Shown: positions 9,601 through 16,954 of the stretch, piece by piece
Layout: each line of letters opens with the position of its first letter
Numbering within the stretch: the first letter of the stretch is position 1
Source: Actinomadura roseirufa
GTDB lineage: Bacteria; Actinomycetota; Actinomycetes; Streptosporangiales; Streptosporangiaceae
Assembly: GCF_900659635.1 (NCBI RefSeq)
Contig: NZ_CAACVB010000017.1
Coordinates: 1 to 61,659 of the forward strand
DNA length: 61,659 nt
Direction of reading: 5' to 3'
The notes under the pieces: generated by a model
What the model saw: only the letters and a program-made list of their open reading frames with translations
What the model was told of the DNA's origin: nothing
Databases searched by the model: none
Program-made: the position numbers and the translations under genes

Positions 9601-9929
9601 GTGAGGTCGAACGCCAGGATGTTCTTGCGCGCCACCTCGCGCGCGTCCCCCGCGGACGTGCCCGGTGGACGCGCCTTGGTGAAGTCGCCGGTCGCGTAGA
9701 CGGTGTTCCCGACGGTCGCCATGCTCCACACGACGCCGTCCACCTGCCACGTCGGCAGCGGGTCGGCGGTCACCGTCGGCGGCGTCCCGGCGGGAGGATC
9801 GGTGTCGGCGGCCGCCGGCACGGGCGGCAGCGCCGACGCGCCGAGCACCGCGGCCGAGACCGCGGTCACCGCCGCGACGGCCGTTCGGCGGACGCGCGCG
9901 GCGCCCGGATGCGAAAGTACAGATCTCAC
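6663..9929 (-). CDS. Large secreted protein: beta-propeller, FN3-like, LamG and PKD domains
   Basis: 1088 residues from GTG 9929, with AAGGGA six bases upstream. After a signal peptide, about 500 residues closely match the neighbouring propeller protein (the opening LPTWQVDGVVWSM and the Cys/His segments are shared). An FN3-like domain follows. Then come a LamG/concanavalin-type domain (AAYWRLDESGG, KWHHLVGTVDE, LRLYVDGAQAG), a PKD domain (FDGSGSADADGS, HAWDFGDGAT) and a terminal jelly-roll-like domain of about 180 residues. These add-on modules are typical of carbohydrate-binding secreted proteins. It is probably exported and cell-surface associated. No hydrolase catalytic motif is apparent. 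An alternative upstream ATG at 10004 would bury the signal peptide and is unlikely. Confidence 0.8.
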   Translation of the reverse strand: MRSVLSHPGAARVRRTAVAAVTAVSAAVLGASALPPVPAAADTDPPAGTPPTVTADPLPTWQVDGVVWSMATVGNTVYATGDFTKARPPGTSAGDAREVARKNILAFDLTTGELVTSFSHTLNGQGLRIVASPDGGRVYVGGDFTTVDGQTRNHVAAFDTATGALDPAFRPSVSAKVRGIAATGSTVYLGGNFFSVNGKARTRLAAVRASDGANVDTWTPRADDDEVMALALSPTATRVLVGGRFQRLNGAAQVGIGAVDASTGATSTWTSRPIPTKKDATHFSYVTDLFVSGDTVYGSADGEGGHWFDGRFAAKASNGDLVWLDNCYGATYGMFAQGQAIYSASHAHACESLGAFPETSPTTWHRALAETAYATGADKAPPGSNSNYSKQPVPSLLHWFPTLAAGSFTKQYQAAWAVTGNASYVAMGGEFPKVNGKGQQGLVRFALKANAPNKAGPQAAELAAPKAQALPDGTVRVSWTTTWDMDNATLKYEVLRDNGTAPIGTVEKPSAFWSKPGAAFLDKTAPPGTAHTYKVRAVDPSGNAAASAASAAVTPAGTLGAYAGEVGADGAAAYWRLDESGGPAYDRAGVNDLTLGTGVTRGQSGALVGDPDRAVAFGGTSTGTGASGAAAAPRNLSVEAWVRTTARTGGKIIGYGSAATGLSARYDRQLYMTNDGRAVFGVNFGGVKTVQSGAGLNDGKWHHLVGTVDETTGLRLYVDGAQAGADASAKNGEDYTGYWRIGGDNLSGWPSKPSSNFLNGTLDEVAVYPRALTAAEVARHRGLGTGTVKPNQPPSAAFTVSCDELTCAFDGSGSADADGSVAGHAWDFGDGATGTGAKPSHTYASAGARTVKLVVTDDRGATGEAAHPVTVTSRTLAADAFGRTVANGWGTADTGGAWTMAGSGAATSVDGAGRIGLTAAKADGGAYAGAVSSGDTDLTFTVTADREGTGNGVYVWAAGRRVAGQGEYRARIRLRPSGVVSLQLSRTDAGNTETAIGGEQTVAGLTYAPGAPLRLRLQVTGSAPATLRAKVWADGTAEPGWQVTGTDATPGLQAPGSVGVRAYLAGNATNAPVLVTVDDLKAVVPTVE

Positions 9930-10005
9930 TGGCGTTCCCTTGAGCCTCGGCTTCCGTCCCCCCACGGCCACGGAAGTAAAGGCAGGGTAACCGAAGGGGA
10001 ACATC

Positions 10006-10011
10006 TAGACT
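10006..10011 (+). promoter_or_regulatory. Possible -10 element for the lipoprotein gene
   Basis: TAGACT lies 46 bp before the ATG at 10058 and fits an actinobacterial housekeeping -10. No convincing -35 is seen at the expected distance. Confidence 0.3.
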
Positions 10012-10057
10012 GCGCCTGACCAGTGACTTCAGCATCGACGACCGAGGAGAGAGTCGC

Positions 10058-10636
10058 ATGTCCCACGGTGGAGCGCGCCCGCCGATCTTCGTCGCGACGG
10101 GTGCGGCCCTGGCCCTCGCGCTCGCGCTGACCGGCTGCTCCGGCGAGAAGAAGAAGGCCGCCGGCAAGCCCGCGCCGCCGCCGCCGAGCGCGCAGCCGGA
10201 GGCACAGGCCAACGCCGCGCCGGGGTCGCTCGCGCTGAAGTCGACGACGGGCCTGCGCAAGCCGGTGACCTACAACGACAAGGTCACCGTGGCGATCAGT
10301 GACATCCGTTATGTCAAGAGCAAGGGGCAGGGGCCCGGCGAGATCCCCGGCCGCGTCCTCACGATCTTCACGCTGCGCTTCGGCAACGGCTCGGCGCGGC
10401 CGCTGGACCTCAACAAGGTCCGGGTCGTCGCCCGTTACGGGCCGGCGAAGGCCCTGGCCAGCCCGACGTCCTACGCCAACATCAACGACTTCTACGGGAC
10501 GGTCGCCGCGGGCGGGAAGCGCGCGGCGTCCTACGCCTTCGACCTGCCCGCGACCGGATACAAGCAGGTCACCCTCGGGGTCACCTTCGACGCCCAGCAC
10601 AAGACCGCCCTGTTCGCGGGCTCCCTGCGGCACTGA
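10058..10636 (+). CDS. Small secreted lipoprotein, DUF4352-like
   Basis: 192 residues. A signal peptide ends in the lipobox LTGC with Cys27, followed by a Lys/Pro/Ala-rich linker. A compact beta domain (about 65-192) has ILTIFTLRFGNGSARPLDL and a terminal VTLGVTFDAQHK; this resembles DUF4352/telomeric-repeat-like immunoglobulin folds in actinobacterial lipoproteins. GAGGAGAG lies close upstream of the ATG. It is divergent from the large propeller gene and 92 bp from the beta-helix gene. Function unknown; it should sit on the outer face of the membrane. Confidence 0.8.
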   Translation: MSHGGARPPIFVATGAALALALALTGCSGEKKKAAGKPAPPPPSAQPEAQANAAPGSLALKSTTGLRKPVTYNDKVTVAISDIRYVKSKGQGPGEIPGRVLTIFTLRFGNGSARPLDLNKVRVVARYGPAKALASPTSYANINDFYGTVAAGGKRAASYAFDLPATGYKQVTLGVTFDAQHKTALFAGSLRH

Positions 10637-10728
10637 CCTCCGGGCCGTGGGAGCGACGCGAGTGGCCGGACGGCCGTGCGGTGGGTAATTTCGGTGGTCA
10701 ACGGTCTCCGGGGGTCAAGGGGCAAGTC

Positions 10729-12534
10729 ATGGCGCACAGCTCGCACCGCGCGGTCATCGTCCGGGTGCTCGCCCTGCCGGTGATCGCGGCGGTCGGTTTC
10801 CTCGGCTGGCAGCTGCCGCGCAGCCACGACGGCCCGCCCGCCCCCGCCGCGCCGCCCGGCCCCCCGGGCTCCGCGGCCGTCGGCGCCACCTCCTACAAGG
10901 TCCCGGGCGGGGCCCTGTTCGTGTCGCCGTCCGGGAGCGACGGCGCCGACGGCTCGAAGCGGCACCCGCTGCGGACGGTCGCCAAGGCGGTCGCCAAGGC
11001 GCGGCCGAAGGGCACGATCGTGCTGCGCGGGGGCGTCTACCACGAGACCGTGACCGTCCCGTCCGGCAAGCGGCTGACGATCCAGTCCCACCCCCGCGAG
11101 GCCGCCTGGTTCGACGGCGCCTCGCCCGTCACCGGCTGGCGCCCCGGCAACGCGGCCTGGGTGAAGGAGGGGTGGACGGCGCGGTTCGACGCCAGCCCCA
11201 CCTACACGGCGGGCGCCGGGGAGAGCGGCGACGCCGACTTCCGGTTCGTCTCGCCCGACCACCCGATGGCAGCCCACCCCGACCAGGTGTGGGTCGACGG
11301 CGTCGCACAGCGCCAGGTCGGCCGGCGGGACCAGGTGACGGGCGGGACGTTCTACATCGACGAGGGCGCCCGCCGCCTCTACGTGGGCTCGGACCCGCGC
11401 GGGCACGACGTGCGGGCCAGCACGCTCGGCGAGGCGATCACCGTGCAGGGGGCGGGCTCGGTGCTGCGCGGTTTCGGCGTCCGCCGGTACGCCACCGCGC
11501 TCCCCCAGATGGGCAGCGTGAAGGTCACCGCCCCGGACGTCACCGTCGAGAACGTGGTCGTCGACGACTCCGCCACGACCGGCCTCAGCGTCCTCGCCCC
11601 GCACGCCCGGATCCGGCGGGTCACCACCGAGCGCAACGGGCTGCTCGGCGTCCACGCCAACCAGGCCGACGACCTGCGGCTGGAATCGGTGCGCAGCGCG
11701 GGCAACAACGTGGAGCGGTTCAAGTACTCGCCGGTGTCGGGGGGCATCAAGGTCACCCGGTCGCGCAAGGTCGCCGTCGTCGGCGGCGCGGTCGCCGGCA
11801 ACCTCGGCAAGGGCGTCTGGATGGACGAGTCCGTCTACGACATCACGCTGGCCCGCAACCGGATCGTCCGCAACGCCGACCACGGCGTGTCGCTGGAGCT
11901 GAGCGCCAAGGCCGTCGTCGCGGGCAACGTCATCGCCGACAACGGCGGTGACGGCGTGAAGGTGAACGACACCTCCGACGTCCAGATCTGGAACAACACG
12001 CTGACCGGGAACGGCCGCACGGTCCACCTCGTCCAGGACGGCCGCCGCCGCGACGACCCCCGCACGCCCGGCCGCGACCCGCGGCAGAAGGGCCCGGACC
12101 CGGCGATGACCTGGCGCGTCGAGAAGATCACCGTGAGCAACAACACGCTCGCCGACGCGCGCCCCGACACCCCGTGCCTGCTGTGCGTGGAGGACGCCTC
12201 CGGCGAACGCGGCGCCGGGCGGATGGGCCTGACCGTCAACGGCAACGTCTACGTCCGGCCCGACACGCACGCCCCGCGCACGCTGGTGCTGTGGGCGCGC
12301 GGCTCGGGCGGCCGGACGACCTACACCGACCTCGGCCGGTTCCGATCGGAGACCGGCCAGGAGGCCCGCGGCCAGACCCACGACTCCTCCGCCGCCGCCG
12401 ACGGCCAGGGCACCTTGGAACGAACGGTCGCCGGCGAGGCCGACGCGTCCGCCGCACTCCCCCTACCGGACTTCGTGGCCCGCCTCCTGGGCAAACCGGC
12501 AGGCGCCCGCCACGTAGGCACCTGGCTCTTCTGA
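10729..12534 (+). CDS. Secreted right-handed parallel beta-helix protein (pectate-lyase-like fold)
   Basis: 601 residues from ATG 10729, preceded by AAGGGG. GTG 10681 would extend it by 16 residues without a better ribosome site. A signal anchor (about 9-26) is followed by LFVSPSGSDGADGSKRHPLRTVAKAV-type DUF1565 sequence, the usual start of parallel beta-helix domains. Repeated coils follow (NVVVDDSATTGLSV, GNVIADNGGDGVKVND, IWNNTLTGNG). Many family members cleave or epimerise polysaccharides; the catalytic residues cannot be assigned here. Sitting in an exopolysaccharide locus, it is a candidate lyase, epimerase or polymer-binding protein. I see no clear terminator; the structured repeat starts 40 bp after the stop. 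Confidence 0.8.
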   Translation: MAHSSHRAVIVRVLALPVIAAVGFLGWQLPRSHDGPPAPAAPPGPPGSAAVGATSYKVPGGALFVSPSGSDGADGSKRHPLRTVAKAVAKARPKGTIVLRGGVYHETVTVPSGKRLTIQSHPREAAWFDGASPVTGWRPGNAAWVKEGWTARFDASPTYTAGAGESGDADFRFVSPDHPMAAHPDQVWVDGVAQRQVGRRDQVTGGTFYIDEGARRLYVGSDPRGHDVRASTLGEAITVQGAGSVLRGFGVRRYATALPQMGSVKVTAPDVTVENVVVDDSATTGLSVLAPHARIRRVTTERNGLLGVHANQADDLRLESVRSAGNNVERFKYSPVSGGIKVTRSRKVAVVGGAVAGNLGKGVWMDESVYDITLARNRIVRNADHGVSLELSAKAVVAGNVIADNGGDGVKVNDTSDVQIWNNTLTGNGRTVHLVQDGRRRDDPRTPGRDPRQKGPDPAMTWRVEKITVSNNTLADARPDTPCLLCVEDASGERGAGRMGLTVNGNVYVRPDTHAPRTLVLWARGSGGRTTYTDLGRFRSETGQEARGQTHDSSAAADGQGTLERTVAGEADASAALPLPDFVARLLGKPAGARHVGTWLF

Positions 12535-12573
12535 CCGAACCACCGACCCTGGAAACAACTCCGAACGGTCCTC

Positions 12574-12713
12574 AGCCGTCACGCGAGCGCGCGACCTGAC
12601 CGGCGGGGCGAAGCCGGAGGCGAGCCCCGCCGGGAAGATCGCGAAGCGATTCGCGCTCGCACAAGAACGGTCACGAAGCGAGCGCCAGCGAGCGAAGTGG
12701 GCCGGGCTTGCAA
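12574..12713 (-). repeat. Structured intergenic repeat, copy 1
   Basis: About 140 bp lying between convergent genes and abutting the stop codon of the sulfotransferase gene. Read on the minus strand, it begins TTGCAAGCCCGGCCCACTTC directly after TAA. It contains a 10-bp hairpin (CCGGCGGGGC at 12600-12609 with its complement at 12624-12633), a CGCGAA/TTCGCG hairpin, and flanking GCGAGCGCG/CGCGCTCGC arms that can close an outer stem. Four more copies lie near 28.4, 37.7, 43.8 and 58.6 kb. A role as a 3' end or termination element is inference from position. Confidence 0.9.
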
Positions 12714-13595
12714 TTAGTACTGCCAAGGGAAGGTGCGGTCGAGGAGGGCTTCGAGGTCGGCGTTGAAGGGGGCGTAGTGCTCGGCCAGGCGTCGCCGTGT
12801 CTCCGGCGCGAGGTCCTGGCTCGGCGCCGCGTTCCACACCTTGATCGCGGAGGGCGGCAGTGGCGCGGGCTCCAGGCCGAGGAACCGCGCGACACCGTCG
12901 ATGGCGGTCTGCGGGTCGGCGTAGAAGTCCTCGGCGGCGAGGACGTGGATCCGCTCGGCCGGGAAGTGCTCCATCCAGCGCCGCAGGTGCGGCGCGTACT
13001 CGCCCTGCGCCCGGTAGGACTGCTGCTCGTGCGCGTAGCTGATGTAGCCGGGTTCGGCGGCGATGCGCTCCTCCTCGCCTTCGAGGCGGCCCGCCTCGGC
13101 CTCCAGCGCCTCCTCGAACGTCGCCAGTTCCTCGGCGTCCTGCCGGCGCCGCTCCCGGTAGTGGGAGAACGCGCGCTCGATCGGGTCGCGCAGCACCAGC
13201 AGGATCCTGGCCTCGGGGACGTCGCGTCCGGCCCGCTCCGCCGCGAGGGGATGGAACAGGTAATAGGGCGACCCCTCCCCCACGACCTTGCCGGACCGGC
13301 GGGCCGAGGCGGGGAAGTGCGACCGGTACCAGGCGCTCCCCTTGGTGTAGTGGGAGTCGAAGTAGTGGACGCCCTTGGTGTGGTTGTCCTTGGGGAGCAG
13401 CCGCGCGTTCGGGAACAGCGGCATCACCCGGGGATGCTCCAGCAGCGTGTAGTACAGCGACGTGGAACCGCCCCGCTTCGCGCCGATCAGCAGGAAGTCG
13501 GGGCCGGGGCGCAGCGCGGCGGTGCTCATCCCGTAGCCGCGGATCACCGATCGGCCCGCGGAGACGACCGGGCCGGGGAGGGTCGCTCGATTCAC
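12714..13595 (-). CDS. PAPS-dependent sulfotransferase
   Basis: 293 residues from GTG 13595, or 271 from ATG 13529; neither has a strong ribosome site. The 5'-phosphosulfate loop is GAKRGGSTSLYYTLLEHP near the N-terminus. The 3'-phosphate-binding segment is LVLRDPIERAFSHYRERR near residue 150. KGVHYFDSHYTKG and the terminal region match heparan/glycan-type sulfotransferases. It transfers sulfate from PAPS to a hydroxyl or amino group, plausibly on the polysaccharide made by this cluster, since cysDN (sulfate activation) and cysQ (removal of the PAP by-product) lie 7-10 kb away. The stop is directly joined to repeat copy 1. It is divergent from the Wzy-like gene. Confidence 0.85.
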   Translation of the reverse strand: MNRATLPGPVVSAGRSVIRGYGMSTAALRPGPDFLLIGAKRGGSTSLYYTLLEHPRVMPLFPNARLLPKDNHTKGVHYFDSHYTKGSAWYRSHFPASARRSGKVVGEGSPYYLFHPLAAERAGRDVPEARILLVLRDPIERAFSHYRERRRQDAEELATFEEALEAEAGRLEGEEERIAAEPGYISYAHEQQSYRAQGEYAPHLRRWMEHFPAERIHVLAAEDFYADPQTAIDGVARFLGLEPAPLPPSAIKVWNAAPSQDLAPETRRRLAEHYAPFNADLEALLDRTFPWQY

Positions 13596-13748
13596 AGCGG
13601 ACAGGGTACCGGCCCGTCGCCCGTATTCTTGGCTGAGTCTTAACCGGGCCGCCCTTATACCGGCATCCTGGACGGGCACGGTCCGGCGGCACGGTTCCGC
13701 GGCGGGGACCGGCGGCACGGGCTTCGGCGAGCGATCTGTGGGGGCGCC

Positions 13749-15278
13749 ATGGCAGTCACCGGCGTGGCGGTACGGGGACTGTTCCCGCGCCGCCGGCCGC
13801 CCGCGGCGAGCGCCGGGTGGTGGGCGTGGACGCTGCCGCTCGCCCTCATGCTCGCCAGTGACTACAAGCTGCGCAGCCGCGCGGTCGACCAGGCCGTGGG
13901 CGGCAGCGCCGACCTGACCGTCCTGGTGGAGGTCGCCATCTACGGGATGGCCGCCCTCTATCTGGTGCACAGGTTCGGGCTGCGGGCCCCCACCCGCCGC
14001 ATCACCGGGCTGCTGTTCGCCGCCTGGGCGTTCTGCGGGTACGTGGCGTTCTCGGCGCTGTGGTCGCCGTTCAAGTCGCTGGGGATGGTCCGCGGCGCCC
14101 AGCTGATGATCACCATGCTGGTCGCGCACACGGTGGCGACCCGGGCGACGCCGGGCGACCTGCGCCGGCTCGCGCACGCGTTCGTCGGGATCGTGATCGC
14201 GTCGGTCGGCATCGGGGTCGTTCACCCCTTCCCCCGCACCCATCTGACCGAGAACCGCTTCAACTGGCTGTACGTCCACCCGGTCATCGCCGGCGTGTAC
14301 CTGGGCATCGCCGTCCTGCTGACGGTGGGCTTCCTGATCCGCTGGACGACGCCGGAGGACCGGCTCTGGCATCCGGCGATCTACGCGGGGGCGCTGGTCG
14401 TGCTGACGGGGGCGCTCGTCGCCACCGGCACGCGCGGCGCGGCGCTCGGCTGCGCGGCGGGCCTGCTGGTGCTGCTGGCCACCGCGCGGGGCCCGAAGGG
14501 CCGGATCGACCTGGTGGTCCTCGGCATGGCCGTGACCGTCCTCGCGGTGCTGGCGTTCTCCGACACCATCCTGGCGTTCGTGGCGCGCGGCGAGACGGCG
14601 GAGAAGCTGGCCTCGCTGAACTCCCGCACTGATCTGTGGTCGCTGGCGATGACGGCCTACTCCGAGGAGCCGATCTTCGGCCGCGGGCTCGGCGCCTCGC
14701 GCGGGCTGTTCCTGGACGACATGGGCCTCGGCGGCGGGCACAACGCGTTCGTCAACGCCCTGGTCGACAACGGGACGGTCGGCACCGCGGCGTTCGCGGC
14801 GCTGCTGCTGACGCTCGGGTTCGTGCTGCTGGTGGTGACCCGGTACCGGACGCTGCGCGCGGACGCGGGCATGCTCCTCGGCGTCCTCGGGTTCTTCCTC
14901 GCCGACAGCATGACCACCGAGGGCCTGGCGGCGCCCGCGAACGTCTCCAACGTGTGGCTGCTGCTGCTCGTCGCGTGGGCGGAGACGCTGCGCCGGCAGG
15001 GCGACGGCCTGGTGGCGCCCGCCGGGGCCGGCCACGGAGCCGTCCCGGTGCCGGGCGGCGCGTCGTTGACGGCGTCGGTCGCGGCGTCTGTCACGGAGCC
15101 GGTCGCGGCGGCGGAGGCGCAGCCGGACGGCCCGGCCGGCGGGCCCGGCCGCGAGGCAGGGCGCACGGCTCTGGACAGCGGAGCCCTTCGCGCTCTGACG
15201 TCCGGGCCCTGGTCAACCGTGCCGGGGTCGGCTCTGCCGCCGTCCCCGGATGTAGAGGGCTCCTCCGAGGAGCCCTAG
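13749..15278 (+). CDS. O-antigen ligase/Wzy-like polysaccharide polymerase
   Basis: 509 residues with about eleven membrane segments and a long Ala/Gly-rich cytoplasmic tail after about residue 415. The large loop near residues 285-335 has the Wzy_C-type sequence SRTDLWSLAMTAYSEEPIFG followed by GGGHNAFVNALVDNG, where His-Asn resembles the conserved H in WaaL/Wzy proteins. It likely polymerises lipid-linked repeat units at the outer face of the membrane, with the Wzz-like protein at base 1-1278. The 3' end overlaps the convergent gene ending at 15213 by 66 bp, within the low-complexity tail. Confidence 0.8.
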   Translation: MAVTGVAVRGLFPRRRPPAASAGWWAWTLPLALMLASDYKLRSRAVDQAVGGSADLTVLVEVAIYGMAALYLVHRFGLRAPTRRITGLLFAAWAFCGYVAFSALWSPFKSLGMVRGAQLMITMLVAHTVATRATPGDLRRLAHAFVGIVIASVGIGVVHPFPRTHLTENRFNWLYVHPVIAGVYLGIAVLLTVGFLIRWTTPEDRLWHPAIYAGALVVLTGALVATGTRGAALGCAAGLLVLLATARGPKGRIDLVVLGMAVTVLAVLAFSDTILAFVARGETAEKLASLNSRTDLWSLAMTAYSEEPIFGRGLGASRGLFLDDMGLGGGHNAFVNALVDNGTVGTAAFAALLLTLGFVLLVVTRYRTLRADAGMLLGVLGFFLADSMTTEGLAAPANVSNVWLLLLVAWAETLRRQGDGLVAPAGAGHGAVPVPGGASLTASVAASVTEPVAAAEAQPDGPAGGPGREAGRTALDSGALRALTSGPWSTVPGSALPPSPDVEGSSEEP

Positions 15279-16307
15279 CAGCACCAGGCCGATGAGGGCG
15301 CCGGTGCCGAGCAGCCCTCCGGGCGGTCCCGACTTGGACGGGATCGTCACCGGCGACTGGTCGGCCAGCGGCACCGTCCCCGGCGACGCCGAGGCCGACG
15401 CCGCCGTCGCGGGCCGCGCGCCGTCCGGCAGCGCCACGGCCCGGAACACCGGCTTGGCGCCGGGGTCGGCGATGAGGACGCGCCGGCCGTCGGAGGCCAC
15501 CGCGAACGCGTTCCCGCTCAGCCGGGCGGCGGTCCGCACGACCTGGCCGACCTCCGCCCGGATCCCGGGCAGCACCCGCACGTCGCGGGTCGTCTTGAGG
15601 ACCACGCGGCCGTCACGGGTGAACTCCCCGCCCCGGACGGGGAACGCCAGCGTCCGCAGCCGGGTCAGCGCGTTGCCCTGCGGGCCGAGGACGCCGGGGA
15701 GGGCGAACACGGCGGCGGCGGTCGCGCTCCTGGTGATGATGTAGACGCGGCTCTCGGCGGGGTCGGCGAGCAGCGCGCCGCCCTGGTGGCCCCCGTCGGG
15801 GTACTTGACCCGGAACGACTTGACCGGCAGCGCGCCGCCGGAGAGCGCGGCCGGCTCGGCGACCCGGTGCAGGGTGAGGCTGCCCGCGCGGCCCTCGTCG
15901 AGGTCGCCGACGAACAGCCCGGACTCGCCCGAGCCGTTCTTCACGATCGTGATCGCGTTCAGCCGGCCGGCGGCCGCGCCCGCGAGCGTGTAGGTCGCGC
16001 GGGTGCGGCCGCGGGCGTCGAGCGCGAAGAGCAGCGGGCGGCCGGTTCCGGCCGCGATCGTCCACCAGATGTCCGGGTGCAGCACGCCCGCGACGAGACC
16101 CGACGGGTTGGCGAGCCGGGGGTCGGCCGGCCGGAAAGCGGGCGTCGCGGGAGCGGTGCTGGTCACGGCCGGGCCCGGTGCCGGGCTGGGTCTCACGGCG
16201 GGCGCCGCGGCGCGCGCGGGAGCGGGCGCGGGGGATATCGGGACCACGAGCGCGGCCGCCGCGCCACCGGCGGCGAGGCGGAGCGCACGGGAGGAGTGGG
16301 CTCTCAT
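15213..16307 (-). CDS. Exported protein with C-terminal membrane anchor, propeller-like
   Basis: 364 residues from ATG 16307. A signal peptide and Pro/Ala linker are followed by about 230 residues of beta-rich sequence with repeats such as AGVLHPDIWWTIAAGTGRPLLFALDARGRTR-like blades. A Ser/Pro spacer and a C-terminal hydrophobic span (GALIGLVLLGLLGGALYI) followed by basic residues place the bulk outside the cell on a type I anchor. No LPxTG motif. The catalytic role is unknown. The divergent rmlC gene starts 48 bp away; the 3' end overlaps the Wzy-like gene. Confidence 0.7.
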   Translation of the reverse strand: MRAHSSRALRLAAGGAAAALVVPISPAPAPARAAAPAVRPSPAPGPAVTSTAPATPAFRPADPRLANPSGLVAGVLHPDIWWTIAAGTGRPLLFALDARGRTRATYTLAGAAAGRLNAITIVKNGSGESGLFVGDLDEGRAGSLTLHRVAEPAALSGGALPVKSFRVKYPDGGHQGGALLADPAESRVYIITRSATAAAVFALPGVLGPQGNALTRLRTLAFPVRGGEFTRDGRVVLKTTRDVRVLPGIRAEVGQVVRTAARLSGNAFAVASDGRRVLIADPGAKPVFRAVALPDGARPATAASASASPGTVPLADQSPVTIPSKSGPPGGLLGTGALIGLVLLGLLGGALYIRGRRQSRPRHG

Positions 16308-16354
16308 GCTGTGACGTCCATCTCTGCGGGGGGCCGTGTGGCATTCTTGCGCAT

Positions 16355-16954
16355 GTGGATCCACTCAGCATCAACGGTACTTACTTGTTCACCCCCCGCG
16401 TGCACGGTGACCAGCGCGGATCGTTCCATGAGTGGCTCCGGAGCGACGACCTCCAGAAGCATGTCGGGCACCCGATGAACATCGCGCAGGCGAACTGCTC
16501 GGTGTCCAGCCGGGGCACCCTGCGCGGCGTCCACTTCGCGGACGTCCCGCCGGGGCAGGCGAAGTACATCACCTGCATGCGCGGCGCGATCCTGGACGTC
16601 GTCGTGGACCTGCGGGTCGGCTCCCCCACCTTCGGGCGGTGGGAGTTCGTGCGGCTGGACGACGAGACCCGCGGCTGCCTGTACGTCGCCGAGGGTCTCG
16701 GGCACGGCTTCATGGCCCTGACCGACGACGCGACCGTGATCTACATGTGCTCGGAGCCCTACACCCCGAAGCGCGAGCACGGGATCCACCCGCTCGACCC
16801 GGAGATCGGCATCGAGTGGCCCGCGGACGTCGAGCACGTCCTGTCGGAGAAGGACGCGACGGCGCCCTCTCTGCAGGAGGCCCTCGCCACCGGGCTGCTC
16901 CCCCGCTACCAGGACTGCCTCGATCACTACGCCAGGCTCGGGTCGCCGCTCTGA
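16355..16954 (+). CDS. rmlC: dTDP-4-dehydrorhamnose 3,5-epimerase
   Basis: 199 residues from GTG 16355. The cupin fold carries RGTLRGVHFADVPPGQAKY with His60 as the expected catalytic base, LDVVVDLRVGSPTFGRW, and VAEGLGHGFMAL. It performs the third step to dTDP-L-rhamnose (epimerisation at C3 and C5) in the cytosol. No ribosome-binding site precedes the GTG, so the mRNA may be leaderless. It faces the rmlA-rmlB-rmlD operon tail-to-tail and overlaps rmlD by 28 bp at the stops, so it is not co-transcribed with its pathway partners. Confidence 0.93.
   Translation: MDPLSINGTYLFTPRVHGDQRGSFHEWLRSDDLQKHVGHPMNIAQANCSVSSRGTLRGVHFADVPPGQAKYITCMRGAILDVVVDLRVGSPTFGRWEFVRLDDETRGCLYVAEGLGHGFMALTDDATVIYMCSEPYTPKREHGIHPLDPEIGIEWPADVEHVLSEKDATAPSLQEALATGLLPRYQDCLDHYARLGSPL

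Noticed and set aside
7329..10019. An 896-codon plus-strand frame over the large propeller gene
   Set aside because: Antisense to a gene with clear LamG, PKD and propeller motifs; no recognisable protein and no start with a ribosome site.
13596..15035. Extension of the sulfotransferase frame by almost 500 residues
   Set aside because: The extra part is antisense to the Wzy-like membrane protein and lacks any fold; sulfotransferase motifs begin only after base 13595.
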